64,000 nucleotides of DNA from Oscillospiraceae bacterium (lineage in GTDB: Bacteria; Bacillota; Clostridia; Oscillospirales; Ruminococcaceae). The DNA lies in the NCBI GenBank assembly GCA_022787085.1, contig JALFVE010000049.1:1-64000 (forward strand). The letters are read 5' to 3'. Shown one piece after another: positions 1 through 7,232 of this stretch (positions are counted from its first letter, which is position 1; each line of letters starts with the position of its first letter). A program made the position numbers and the translations under genes. The notes below the pieces were generated by a model. That model was not told the origin of the DNA. It ran no database searches and worked only from the letters and a program-made list of their open reading frames with translations.

Positions 1-1
1 A

Positions 2-199
2 AGATGTATTGATAACGGACCTATGGAAGGATTCTGGGGAATACTAAAATCTGAGATGTATTATCTGAGAAAATTTTCCTCTAAAGAAGAACTTACAAAA
101 GCAATTGAGGACTACATTGAGTTTTACAATACCGGACGTTATCACGCTTTATCTATAACGAAAACGGGGAAAAAGACTTCTCTCGGAAATGCGGAATAA
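2..199 (+). pseudogene. IS3-family transposase, C-terminal fragment
   Basis: Frame 2 is open from the window edge and reads DNGPMEGFWGILKSEMYY, then a segment ending FYNTGRYH. This is the last part of the DDE integrase core of IS3-family OrfB proteins, including the catalytic Glu in the MEGFWG stretch. The normal final residues are missing: after GRYH the frame runs into sequence that belongs, in another frame, to the acetyltransferase downstream, and stops at 197-199. The rest of the element lies outside the window. I read this as an old insertion whose right end has been lost. Family assignment is fairly sure; the subgroup is not determined. Confidence 0.75.
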
Positions 200-786
200 T
201 CAGAAACCTGTATTTTGAAAAAGAGCATAGCAGCGGAGACGGGCTGATCTCATTTGCGGAAGAATATTTTTGCAGCAAAAAGGTTTCAAAGAAATATGCA
301 TTTTTTCACGCTCTGGGGATGACCTGTAATGCAGGGCACGGCAAGCTGTACTGCGGTCTGCCCCATATTGAAAAAATTATATTAAAATACGGATATTCAA
401 AGGAACACGAAAATGTTTATTACAAGAGAGAATTGTCGGCAGAGGATAAAAATATCAGCGGCAGTGTTTCGATAGGATACGGAGAGAAAAATCCCAAAGG
501 CTTGCAGGAATTCAGAATATATTTCGGCGATAAAAGCGTTGGTGCAGGTGAAATGACATATCTTCCTCAAGGGAAAATTTGCTATCTGAAATGGATATAT
601 ATTAACGATTCCGAGCAGAGAAAGGGCTATGCGTCAGCCGCTTTGAAAAGGCTCTTTTCCGACCTGTATAAAAGCGGGATACACAGGCTTGATACGGATA
701 CTGCAGACAGCAATACTGCCGCACAAGGGCTATATGAAAAGGTCGGATTTACCGAAATGGGACATACAAGAAGTTATCGTAAATGA
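139..786 (+). pseudogene. GNAT N-acetyltransferase, 5' end lost at IS junction
   Basis: The frame ending at 786 is open back to about 121, well upstream of the first good ATG (319). The upstream part (RFIYNENGEKDFSRKCGIIR and on) reads as genuine protein continuous with the part after 319. The C-terminal half is a GNAT fold: a YLKWIYINDSEQRKGYASAAL motif-A region (acetyl-CoA binding, QRKGYA) and the LYEKVGFTEMG strand near the end. The N-terminal start and probably part of a first domain were replaced by the IS3 fragment, with the junction around 139-150. A 155-residue product from ATG 319 is possible, but the gene is best treated as truncated. The substrate is unknown. Confidence 0.65.
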
Positions 787-821
787 CGGCTGCCTTTAGG
801 TCGAAGCAGCCGTCATTTTTT
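785..821. terminator. Rho-independent terminator
   Basis: A 9-bp perfect stem, GACGGCTGC (785-793) with GCAGCCGTC (806-814), is followed by ATTTTTT. It overlaps the acetyltransferase stop codon. It lies between the plus-strand acetyltransferase and the minus-strand ptsI, so it may serve both directions, although the T run is only good on the plus strand. Confidence 0.8.
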
Positions 822-856
822 CGCAAAACTCAAATTTATCCGCATGGTTTTTGAAA

Positions 857-2491
857 TTATTTTGACAAATCGGTTTTTCTCACAGCGTCTCTGACCTTGA
901 GAACAAAGGATGGAGAAACCGAAAGCTCGTCAATTCCCATTCGCAGAAAGGATTTGGTCAGTGTGGTGTCGGCAGCAAGCTCTCCGCATATGCCGATCCA
1001 TGCACCGTTTTCATGTGCATTTTTTGCGGACATTTCAATAAGCCGCAGAATAGCTTCGTGATGGGTATCGCAGAACCGTTCCACATGGGGATTCTGCCTG
1101 TCACAGGCGAGAGTGTACTGAGTCAGGTCGTTGGTGCCCACGCTGAAAAAATCCACCATAGGAGCAAGCCTGTCGCTGATCATCGCTGCGGCGGGAGTTT
1201 CTATCATAATTCCCAGCTCAATGCTTTGGGAATATCCGATATTTTCCGAATCCAGCTCTTTTTTTACCTTATCGCAAAGTGCAAGTATCTCATTAAGCTC
1301 GGCTCCGCTTGTTATCATAGGAAACATTATGCCAAGCCTGCCGTAAACCGAGGCCCTGTACAATGCCCTGAGCTGCACACGGAATATCTCGGGACGTGAC
1401 AGACAAAGCCTGATGGCACGAAGTCCCATTGCAGGATTTTCCTCTTTTTCCAGATGAAAATAATCCACCTGCTTGTCCGCACCAATATCAAGAGTCCTTA
1501 TAATGACCTTTTTCGGCGCCATGCTTTCAAGTACCCGCTTGTAGACTGCAAACTGCTCCTCTTCGGTAGGATAGTTGGAGTTTTCAAGATAAAGGAATTC
1601 GCTTCGGAACAGTCCGATACCTCCTGCGTCATTGACAAGAACCGCGCCGATATTGTCAGCGCTTCCGATGTTTGCAAAAATATCGATGGTCCTGCCGTCA
1701 AGGGTAATGTTTTCCTTTCCTTTAAGCTCCTGAAGGAGCTTTTTCTTTTCCTCCTCTGCCTGCTGCTTTTTTCTGTATTCCGACAAGGTTTTATCATCGG
1801 GTTCGGTGATAAATGTTCCCGTAAAGCCGTCAGCAATGGCAAATGCTCCGTCCTTTATTTCAGTAAGAAACGAATCTCCCAGACCGATAATTGCAGGGAT
1901 ATTCATATTTCTTGCAAGAATTGCTGTGTGGGAATTTGAAGAACCGAAGGCTGTAACAAAGGCAAGCACCTTATCCTTGTCAAGAGCTACTGTCTCGCTG
2001 GGAGCCAGATCGTCCGCACAGATGATGACCTTTTCCGAACTCAGTCGGGACTCCTTTTCACTGCCGTTCAGACAGGCGATAAGTCTGTTGGAAATGTCAC
2101 GGACATCTGCGGCTCTTGCCTGCATATAGCTGTCCTCCATGGAAGAGAACATCTCAGCAAAGTTGTCCGAGGTGGCTGCAACGGCATATTCTGCATTAAC
2201 ATTCTGACCTCTAATCATTTCGGTGATGGCGTCGTTGTAATCTTCGTCCTCCAGCATCATCATGTGGATATCAAATATCTGTGCATTTGCTTCGCCAACT
2301 TCTTTAAGAGCCTTTTCATAGATTATCCGAAGCTGTGCGGAAGCCCTTTCCTTTGCCGCTTCCAGACGTGAAAGCTCTTCGTCGGTATTTTCGATTTTAA
2401 TGCGCTTGACCTGAACGTCCTGCCGCTTGAAAACTGATATCCTGCCAATGGCAATTGCGCCGTAAACGCCTTTGCCTGCATATTTTTTCAA
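857..2491 (-). CDS. ptsI: PTS enzyme I (phosphoenolpyruvate-protein phosphotransferase)
   Basis: Cytoplasmic first enzyme of the sugar phosphotransferase system; it takes phosphate from PEP and passes it to HPr. The length of 544 residues is normal for the family. Visible motifs are the phosphohistidine loop GSSNSHTAILARNMNIPA (His188), the C-terminal PEP-binding barrel segments GIGLFRSEFLYL and MGLRAIRLCL, and the signature SVGTNDLTQYTLACDR; the GICGELA motif with its Cys is near the C terminus. It is the last gene of the minus-strand run ptsG-ptsH-ptsI, starting 39 bp after ptsH. The ATG has a good upstream GGAG site. Very sure. Confidence 0.97.
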   Translation of the reverse strand: MKKYAGKGVYGAIAIGRISVFKRQDVQVKRIKIENTDEELSRLEAAKERASAQLRIIYEKALKEVGEANAQIFDIHMMMLEDEDYNDAITEMIRGQNVNAEYAVAATSDNFAEMFSSMEDSYMQARAADVRDISNRLIACLNGSEKESRLSSEKVIICADDLAPSETVALDKDKVLAFVTAFGSSNSHTAILARNMNIPAIIGLGDSFLTEIKDGAFAIADGFTGTFITEPDDKTLSEYRKKQQAEEEKKKLLQELKGKENITLDGRTIDIFANIGSADNIGAVLVNDAGGIGLFRSEFLYLENSNYPTEEEQFAVYKRVLESMAPKKVIIRTLDIGADKQVDYFHLEKEENPAMGLRAIRLCLSRPEIFRVQLRALYRASVYGRLGIMFPMITSGAELNEILALCDKVKKELDSENIGYSQSIELGIMIETPAAAMISDRLAPMVDFFSVGTNDLTQYTLACDRQNPHVERFCDTHHEAILRLIEMSAKNAHENGAWIGICGELAADTTLTKSFLRMGIDELSVSPSFVLKVRDAVRKTDLSK

Positions 2492-2530
2492 AAGCCTTAT
2501 CTCCTTCCTGTGAATATGCTGAGAAAGCTT

Positions 2531-2797
2531 TTAAAGATTTTTCTCCAGAAAGCTTTTCATCTCTTCAAGTGCAGCATCTTCATCGCCGCCGTTTGCGGTC
2601 ACGGTAATAGTATCTCCGCATTTAACGCCCAGTCCCATAAGAGCCATCAGCTTTGCCGCACCGACGGTCTTTTCGCCTTTGGTAACGGTTATCTCGCTGT
2701 CAAGGGCTTTTGCAGTCTTTGCAAGCATACCTGCGGGTCTTGCGTGGATACCCAGCTCGTCCTTAATGGTGTATGTGAATGATTTCATATTTATCAT
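2531..2797 (-). CDS. ptsH: HPr phosphocarrier protein, His15 present, Lys at position 46
   Basis: Small cytoplasmic carrier that shuttles phosphate from enzyme I to EIIA. At 88 residues it has the family length. The active-site motif GIHARPAG puts the phosphorylatable His at residue 15. In Firmicutes HPr proteins the regulatory HPr-kinase site is Ser46 in a K-S-I-M-G context; here the aligned stretch is GAAKLMALMGLG with Lys46. This HPr is therefore expected to work in transport but not to carry Ser46 phosphate for CcpA-type signalling (inference). It lies 9 bp downstream of ptsG and upstream of ptsI, clearly co-transcribed. Compare the His-less HPr-like gene at 54962. Confidence 0.96.
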   Translation of the reverse strand: MINMKSFTYTIKDELGIHARPAGMLAKTAKALDSEITVTKGEKTVGAAKLMALMGLGVKCGDTITVTANGGDEDAALEEMKSFLEKNL

Positions 2798-2806
2798 TTC
2801 CTTTCC

Positions 2807-4930
2807 TTATTTTATATCAATCAGTTTATCCCCGACAGAAACCTGTTCCGACGGGATAGCTTCTACCGAGCTGTAATCATCGGTGTTGCAGATTATCATA
2901 GGGGTCGTGAGCCGATAACCCGAATTTCGGATTCCCTCAAGGTCAAAGGAAATAAGCAGATCGCCCCTGTGGATATCCTGTCCTTCTGTAACATGAGCCT
3001 CGAAGAATCTGCCTCCAAGCTTAACGGTATCAATGCCGATGTGAAGAAGTATTTCGCAGCCCTCGCTTGAAACCAGATTAATGGCGTGCTTTGTGTCAAA
3101 AATCATTTCCACCCTGCCGTCACAGGGAGAATAAAGCCTGCCCTCCGATGGCTCAACTGCAGCGCCCTCGCCAAGCGCTTTTGATGAAAAAGCCTCGTCA
3201 TCAACATCCTCCAGCGCCACAAAGCTGCCATTCATATGAGAATATAGCGTTATATTCTTTGTTTCACTGTCGTCCCGCTTTTTGGGAGCGGTTTCGGAAA
3301 TAATATCATCTTTCAGAATATCATCAACATTTTCAGCTTGGGGAGAATCCAGAAAATCCTCCAGATCGGATTTCACAACGGAAACCTGAGGTCCGTAAAT
3401 TATCTGTATTCCGTTGCCCTTGTGAATCACTCCCGATGCGCCGCTTTTTTTCAATAGCTCGTCATGCACCTGCGCAGGGTCATTTACAGTTATCCGCAGT
3501 CGTGTTGCACAGCAGTCCAAATCGGAAAGATTGGATTTTCCGCCCAGACCCTTAAGGATAAGCGCACTTACAATGTCGCTGTTATTGCTTTTTGCGGCAG
3601 ATATATTCCGTTCATTCAGATCCTTTCGGGTGTAGAGCCTTGTTTCTTCGCTGTCCGTTTCTCTGCCCGGGGTTTTCAGATCGAGCTTTGTTATCATTAA
3701 ATAGAAAACATAGTAATAAATAACTGCATAAACAAGTCCCACAAGGATTATCCAAATCCAGTTTGTTTTATCGTTTCCCTGCAAAATACCGAACAATGTC
3801 AGGTCAATTGCGCCTCCCGAAAAGGTCATTCCGACGCCGACATTGAAAATGTGCATCAGCATATAGGAAAGACCAGCCAGAACGCAGTGCACTGCATACA
3901 TAACGGGAGCAACAAAAAGAAATGTAAATTCCAAAGGCTCTGTGATTCCCGTCAGCATAGATGTCAGAGCGGCAGATAGGAGAAGACCGCCCACCGTCTT
4001 TTTCTTTTCGGGTCTTGCAGCTCTGTACATGGCAAAGGCGGCAGCAGGCAGACCGAATATCATAAAGGGGAATTTACCCGACATAAATCTTGTGGCAGAT
4101 ACAGAAAAATGTTCAGTGGATTTTGAAGCCAGCTCTGCAAAGAAGATGTTCTGAGCGCCCTGCACCGTAACGCCGTCGATGATCATAGAACCGCCAAGCT
4201 CCGTCTGCCAGAAGGGCATATAAAAAACATGGTGCAGCCCGAAGGGGATAAGCGCACGCTCGATAATGCCGTATATCCACGTTCCTGCATAGCCCGAAGC
4301 CAGAACCAGCTGACCCAGATATGCAATACCGCTCTGTACCACAGGCCAGATGTAGAACATGACAATTCCCACAATGAGGTAAACAACGCTTGTAATGATG
4401 GGAACAAATCTTGTGCCGCCGAAAAAGGACAGCACCTGCGGCAGCTCTATCTTATAAAAACGATTATGGAGAGCGGCAACGCCGAGTCCTACAATAATTC
4501 CCCCGAAAACGCCCATCTGCAGCGTTGTAATCCCAAGGGTCGCTGTGGTGGAGTTTGCCGCCATTGCCTCTGTGCCGCCCTTAGCGGCAATCAGAGTGCT
4601 GATGGCTGTATTCATTATCAGATAACCGATAGCGCCCGAAAGAGCGGCGACCTCCTTTTCCTTTTTAGCCATGCCGATTGCGACACCCATAGAAAAAAGC
4701 AAAGCCAGATTGTCAAAAACAATGCTTCCTGTCTTGCTCATAATGTCAAGAGCTGTGTAAAGAATGCCGCCTTCTCTGATGACCCCCGTCAAGCCGTAGG
4801 TTTCAAGAGTGGTGGGATTGGTGAATGAGCTTCCAATACCCAGCAGAAGACCTGCAACAGGAAGCAGTGCAATGGGAAGCATGAAAGAGCGGCCGACTCT
4901 CTGCAAAACCCCGAATATTTTATCCTTCAT
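2807..4930 (-). CDS. ptsG: PTS glucose/N-acetylglucosamine-type transporter EIICBA
   Basis: Membrane permease that imports and phosphorylates a hexose, probably glucose or GlcNAc. Domain order is C-B-A. The N-terminal EIIC domain (about residues 1-415) has many hydrophobic segments and the GITEPLEF motif. EIIB has its phosphocysteine in DCCATRLR near residue 474. The C-terminal EIIA has HAINLVSSEG and LLHIGIDTVKLGG with the active His. The ATG at 4930 is chosen because a GGAG lies 8 bases upstream; a TTG at 4945 would add five residues but falls on that ribosome site. With ptsH and ptsI it forms a complete PTS unit. The EIIC/B/A fusion is certain; glucose versus GlcNAc specificity is not settled by sequence alone. 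Confidence 0.93.
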   Translation of the reverse strand: MKDKIFGVLQRVGRSFMLPIALLPVAGLLLGIGSSFTNPTTLETYGLTGVIREGGILYTALDIMSKTGSIVFDNLALLFSMGVAIGMAKKEKEVAALSGAIGYLIMNTAISTLIAAKGGTEAMAANSTTATLGITTLQMGVFGGIIVGLGVAALHNRFYKIELPQVLSFFGGTRFVPIITSVVYLIVGIVMFYIWPVVQSGIAYLGQLVLASGYAGTWIYGIIERALIPFGLHHVFYMPFWQTELGGSMIIDGVTVQGAQNIFFAELASKSTEHFSVSATRFMSGKFPFMIFGLPAAAFAMYRAARPEKKKTVGGLLLSAALTSMLTGITEPLEFTFLFVAPVMYAVHCVLAGLSYMLMHIFNVGVGMTFSGGAIDLTLFGILQGNDKTNWIWIILVGLVYAVIYYYVFYLMITKLDLKTPGRETDSEETRLYTRKDLNERNISAAKSNNSDIVSALILKGLGGKSNLSDLDCCATRLRITVNDPAQVHDELLKKSGASGVIHKGNGIQIIYGPQVSVVKSDLEDFLDSPQAENVDDILKDDIISETAPKKRDDSETKNITLYSHMNGSFVALEDVDDEAFSSKALGEGAAVEPSEGRLYSPCDGRVEMIFDTKHAINLVSSEGCEILLHIGIDTVKLGGRFFEAHVTEGQDIHRGDLLISFDLEGIRNSGYRLTTPMIICNTDDYSSVEAIPSEQVSVGDKLIDIK

Positions 4931-4955
4931 AGAAAATATCTCCAATCTTCCTCAT

Positions 4956-5026
4956 TTGAATTTTTTTGATTCAACCGCAAACATTGTGATCGGTACAGAA
5001 TAATTTTCATGTGATATATTGTTTGC
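4956..5026 (-). promoter_or_regulatory. Inverted repeats in the ptsG 5' region
   Basis: The 318 bases between ptsG and the leader peptide contain no gene longer than a few codons. On the ptsG side there is a 6-bp hairpin (TTGAAT/ATTCAA, 4956-4974) close to the ribosome site and a larger inverted repeat GCAAACA (4977-4983) with TGTTTGC (5020-5026). These could form a leader RNA structure, as expected for PTS genes controlled by antitermination. I see no convincing match to the known RAT target sequence, and no strong minus-strand promoter. Confidence 0.25.
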
Positions 5027-5177
5027 AGAACCAGAAAAAAATATTACTATAAATCGCCTTGAATTTAAAAACCGTGTCTGCCCCGATCAGACAGTAAACA
5101 AATTTGTCATTTCTGTGATATTTATAGCATAAAAATATAGAAAAATACTGCAAAATAACAGAATTCTACTAAGCCTA

Positions 5178-5206
5178 TTGTCAAAGTAGTATATAAGGAG
5201 TATAAT
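5178..5206 (+). promoter_or_regulatory. Sigma-A promoter for the cysteine leader/yezD unit
   Basis: TTGTCA (5178-5183), a 17-base spacer and a perfect TATAAT (5201-5206). A short inverted repeat, CTACT (5166-5170) and AGTAG (5185-5189), spans the -35 box and could be an operator. The start point should fall near 5213, giving about 35 nt before the leader peptide. Confidence 0.8.
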
Positions 5207-5248
5207 GCAAACATAGATAATAAATATAATCAGGAAAGGATAATTGCT

Positions 5249-5293
5249 ATGAAAAAGTGGTTTTGCTGTTGTATGTGCAGGGTGCAGATGTGA
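5249..5293 (+). CDS. Cysteine-rich leader peptide (14 aa)
   Basis: ATG at 5249 is preceded by AGGAAAGGA at a normal distance (about 8 bases) and reads MKKWFCCCMCRVQM followed by TGA. Four of 14 codons are Cys (TGC TGT TGT ATG TGC), far above chance and placed just ahead of a hairpin array that ends in an intrinsic terminator. This is the expected design of a translated attenuator in which ribosome stalling at Cys codons reports low Cys-tRNA. The peptide itself is probably only a sensor. Its link to cysteine is supported by the downstream yezD-like gene and the cysK/cysE remnant. Function is inferred, not shown. Confidence 0.75.
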   Translation: MKKWFCCCMCRVQM

Positions 5294-5314
5294 ATCAAAA
5301 GGAAATTATCCTTT

Positions 5315-5406
5315 GCTGTTCGCATTTGCATAGTTTTGCTGCATATGTGAACAGCTTGAAATATATTTTTTGAAGCTGTTTCATTTTATAATGAGGCAGC
5401 TTTTTT
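5315..5406 (+). promoter_or_regulatory. Transcription attenuator with alternative hairpins
   Basis: Four arms are visible. Arm 1 (5315-5330) pairs with arm 2 (5340-5355) over 16 positions with one mismatch and one G-T pair. Arm 3 (5373-5385) pairs with arm 4 (5390-5402) over 13 positions, all paired if two G-T pairs are allowed, and is followed by TTTTTT (5401-5406), a typical intrinsic terminator. The 3' half of arm 2, AACAGCTT (5350-5357), is also perfectly complementary to AAGCTGTT in arm 3 (5373-5380). The 2:3 pairing would therefore block the terminator. This is the 1:2 / 2:3 / 3:4 logic of amino-acid attenuators, placed 22 bases after the Cys-rich leader stop. Confidence 0.75.
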
Positions 5407-5422
5407 GATTGGCGGTGACAAA

Positions 5423-5614
5423 ATGTCTGTACAAAACGAAGAATATTCGGAAGCTGTGGAAATAATCCGAAGAGCATTGCAGAGTATGGAATTTGGTTCG
5501 ATAACCATAATGGTCCAGGACGGACACATAGTATCCATAGACAGCACCGAGAAATTCAAAGTAAAGCTTGGAAATAACAAAACTGACCGGAACGCCGGAG
5601 GTTTTAAACGTTGA
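5423..5614 (+). CDS. YezD-like small protein (DUF2292)
   Basis: 63 residues from ATG 5423 (MSVQNEEYSE); an in-frame TTG at 5405 is rejected because it lies in the terminator T run. The core EIIRRALQSMEFGSITIMVQDG followed by HIVSIDSTEKFK matches the YezD/DUF2292 family: a helix, then two strands with a conserved GSI and a D/T-E-K ending. In many Firmicutes such genes accompany sulfur-assimilation or cysteine genes, which fits the Cys leader upstream and the cysK/cysE remnant downstream. The biochemical role of the family is not established. A terminator covers its stop codon. Confidence 0.75.
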   Translation: MSVQNEEYSEAVEIIRRALQSMEFGSITIMVQDGHIVSIDSTEKFKVKLGNNKTDRNAGGFKR

Positions 5615-5645
5615 TCGGAATTACGTTTAAAGCCTCCTTTTTTTT
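5597..5645 (+). terminator. Strong intrinsic terminator at the end of the yezD-like gene
   Basis: A 14-position stem, 5597-5610 with 5624-5637, has one G-T pair and is followed by eight T. It overlaps the last codons of the yezD-like gene and lies just before the ribosome site of the cysK/cysE chimera, so read-through to the chimera is likely limited. It is the second terminator within 240 bases. Confidence 0.85.
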
Positions 5646-5656
5646 GGAGGGGCAAT

Positions 5657-6115
5657 ATGACAATTCTTGACCTTATTGGAAATACGCCCCTGCTGAGCCT
5701 TGACATAGACGGTCTGAAAAGGGGAGTAAGGCTCTTAGGAAAATATTTCTTCATCGACCATGGTATGGGAATAGTTATCGGTGAAACTACCGTTATCGGG
5801 GAAAATGTGAAAATATATCAGGGCGTAACTCTCGGAGCACTTTCCACAAGGGGCGGTCAGAAGCTGAACAGCAAAAAGCGTCACCCCACCATTGACGATA
5901 ATGTTACCATATATTCGGGAGCTTCGATTCTCGGCGGCGAAACTGTTGTTGGCAAGAATGTTGTAGTGGGCGGCAATGCCTTCATCACCAAATCTATTCC
6001 CGAGGGGGCGAGGGTAAGCATAAAAAATCAGGAGCTTCGCTATAATTATGATGCCGCTCATCCTGTTCAGCGTGCAGAACTTGAGGTGGATGAAAGCTGG
6101 TTTTATGTAATATGA
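5657..6115 (+). pseudogene. Chimera: CysK first residues fused to serine acetyltransferase C-terminal domain
   Basis: The first about 17 residues, [15 protein letters not shown], are the invariant opening of O-acetylserine sulfhydrylase (CysK; IGNTPL motif). After a short join the protein becomes a serine O-acetyltransferase (CysE/EpsC) from [20 protein letters not shown] onward. The left-handed beta-helix repeats follow, with RHPTIDDN and [13 protein letters not shown]. The family's N-terminal helical region and the segment just before FIDHG, which holds a catalytic Asp in E. coli CysE, are absent; the His of FIDHG remains. Total length is 152 residues. The simplest reading is an in-frame deletion joining adjacent cysK and cysE genes. 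The frame is intact with an AGG-type ribosome site, so a stub protein may be made; serine acetyltransferase activity is doubtful. Confidence 0.7.
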
Positions 6116-6121
6116 GGAAAA

Positions 6122-6157
6122 AAAGCATCACAGCATGAATGTGATGCTTATTTGTTT
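6122..6157 (+). terminator. Intrinsic terminator after the cysK/cysE chimera
   Basis: AAGCATCACA (6123-6132) pairs perfectly with TGTGATGCTT (6140-6149), followed by ATTTGTTT. It closes the cysteine unit. Confidence 0.75.
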
Positions 6158-6203
6158 AAAACTATATGCATATACATATTTAATATTTCAAAAAGTATAA
6201 ATA

Positions 6204-6557
6204 AGGCTGCCCGTTTTCATATCAGAAATTCTCGGGACAATTTCTCAAATGAATGGACCCATTGCAATGCTCACAGTGGGATTTTATCTTGCGCAGGTGT
6301 CCCTCAGGGAGCTGTTCACCGATAAGAACGGCTATGCTGTTTCCGCTGTCAGACTGCTTATAATACCGCTTCTGACAGTAATTCTGCTTGCCATTCTGCC
6401 AATTGGCAATTATGATCTGAAGCTGACGGTTATCATACTTGCGGCGGCGCCAATAGGCTCAAATGCGGCAGTTTATGCACAGCTTTACGGCGGAGATTAC
6501 AAAAGAGCCGTCCGTGAAATAGTGCTCAGCACTTTGCTTTCTGCTGTCCTTTTCCCT
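6204..6557 (+). pseudogene. AEC (auxin efflux carrier-type) transporter fragment
   Basis: The frame is open from about 6201 and reads FISEILGTISQMNGPIAMLT and then hydrophobic helices with SAVRLLIIPLLT and APIGSNAAVYAQLYGGDYKR. These are typical central and C-terminal helices of AEC-family permeases. The ATG at 6249 is internal to the family, so the gene lacks its 5' half. The C-terminal helices are lost too: after LSAVLFP the frame runs antisense through the LysR gene and stops at 6638. The sequence CTTTTCCCT at 6549-6557 fits both genes, so the deletion junction lies there. Non-functional in all likelihood. Confidence 0.7.
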
Positions 6558-6890
6558 GATTTTTTTGATGATATCGGGAATCAGCAAAGAAGCAGAACGC
6601 ACCTCGATGTTAACGTCCGCAGTCTCAGAGCCTTTTAATTCCGCAAGCTCAAGGCGTGCATTGCTGAGTGAAGCGGTAATTTCATTACAGTATTTCAGAA
6701 ATATCCTGCCTGCTTTATTGAGAGTGATCTTCTTGCCCTTTCTGTCAAAAAGAGGAACGTCAAGCTCGTCCTCAAGCCGCTTTAAGGTCCGGCTGAGAGA
6801 TGGCTGAGCAATATAAAGCCTCTCCGCCGCCTTCGAAATATTTTCCGTCTCGGCAATGATCCGAAAATATTTGATCTGCAAAAGCTCCAT
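6549..6890 (-). pseudogene. LysR-type transcriptional regulator, C-terminally truncated
   Basis: ATG at 6890 opens a classic LysR winged helix-turn-helix: MELLQIKYFRIIAETENISK, then AERLYIAQPSLSRTLKRLE and DELDVPLFDRKGKKI. The linker helix follows, and the start of the effector domain reads LLIPDIIKKIREK. At that point the real protein ends at the junction with the AEC fragment. The remaining codons down to 6459 are antisense to the transporter and unrelated to LysR. About 114 of the usual near-300 residues survive. It might still bind DNA but cannot have a normal ligand domain. Confidence 0.75.
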
Positions 6891-6985
6891 ATAATATCAC
6901 CTGTAATATATATTTTTAAAGCTATAAGCTATCAGCTTGATTATTCCACAAAAACAATAAAATATCAATACGGAGGTAAAAGGAA

Positions 6986-7181
6986 ATGACCGACAAGGAA
7001 ATTAAAACCCAATGCTACAGAGAGGAAAAAGCATGGTCAACGGTATATCGACATCAACCGGAATCTTAAGGACGAGCAGGGCAGGCTGAAAGCGGAATAC
7101 ACCATCGAAGGAATGCACATCAACGAGGACGGCTATCGTGCCATATACGACGATATCATGGCATATGTGAAGGAAAAATAA
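6986..7181 (+). pseudogene. SGNH/GDSL hydrolase C-terminal remnant behind an orphan start
   Basis: A good ribosome site (GGAGG, 6972-6976) and ATG at 6986 begin MTDKEIKTQCYREEKA, but this frame stops after 27 codons. From about 7041 another frame reads RYIDINRNLKDEQGRLKAEY, then TIEGMHINEDGYRAIYDD, and stops at 7181. That is the end of an SGNH/GDSL esterase, where the H in the G-M-H-x-N segment is the catalytic His block. The body of the hydrolase and the rest of the first gene are missing. Third deletion-type join in this 1.6-kb stretch. The nature of the first 16 residues is unknown. Confidence 0.6.
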
Positions 7182-7232
7182 CAAACATCACCCATGCGGA
7201 CAATTCAGTCAGCATGGGTGATGTTTGTTATT
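7179..7232. terminator. Bidirectional intrinsic terminator
   Basis: A perfect inverted repeat of 19 bp (7179-7197 with 7212-7230) with a 14-base loop lies between the plus-strand SGNH remnant and the minus-strand methyltransferase. It overlaps the stop codons of both. A-rich and T-rich flanks on each side suit termination in both directions. Confidence 0.75.
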
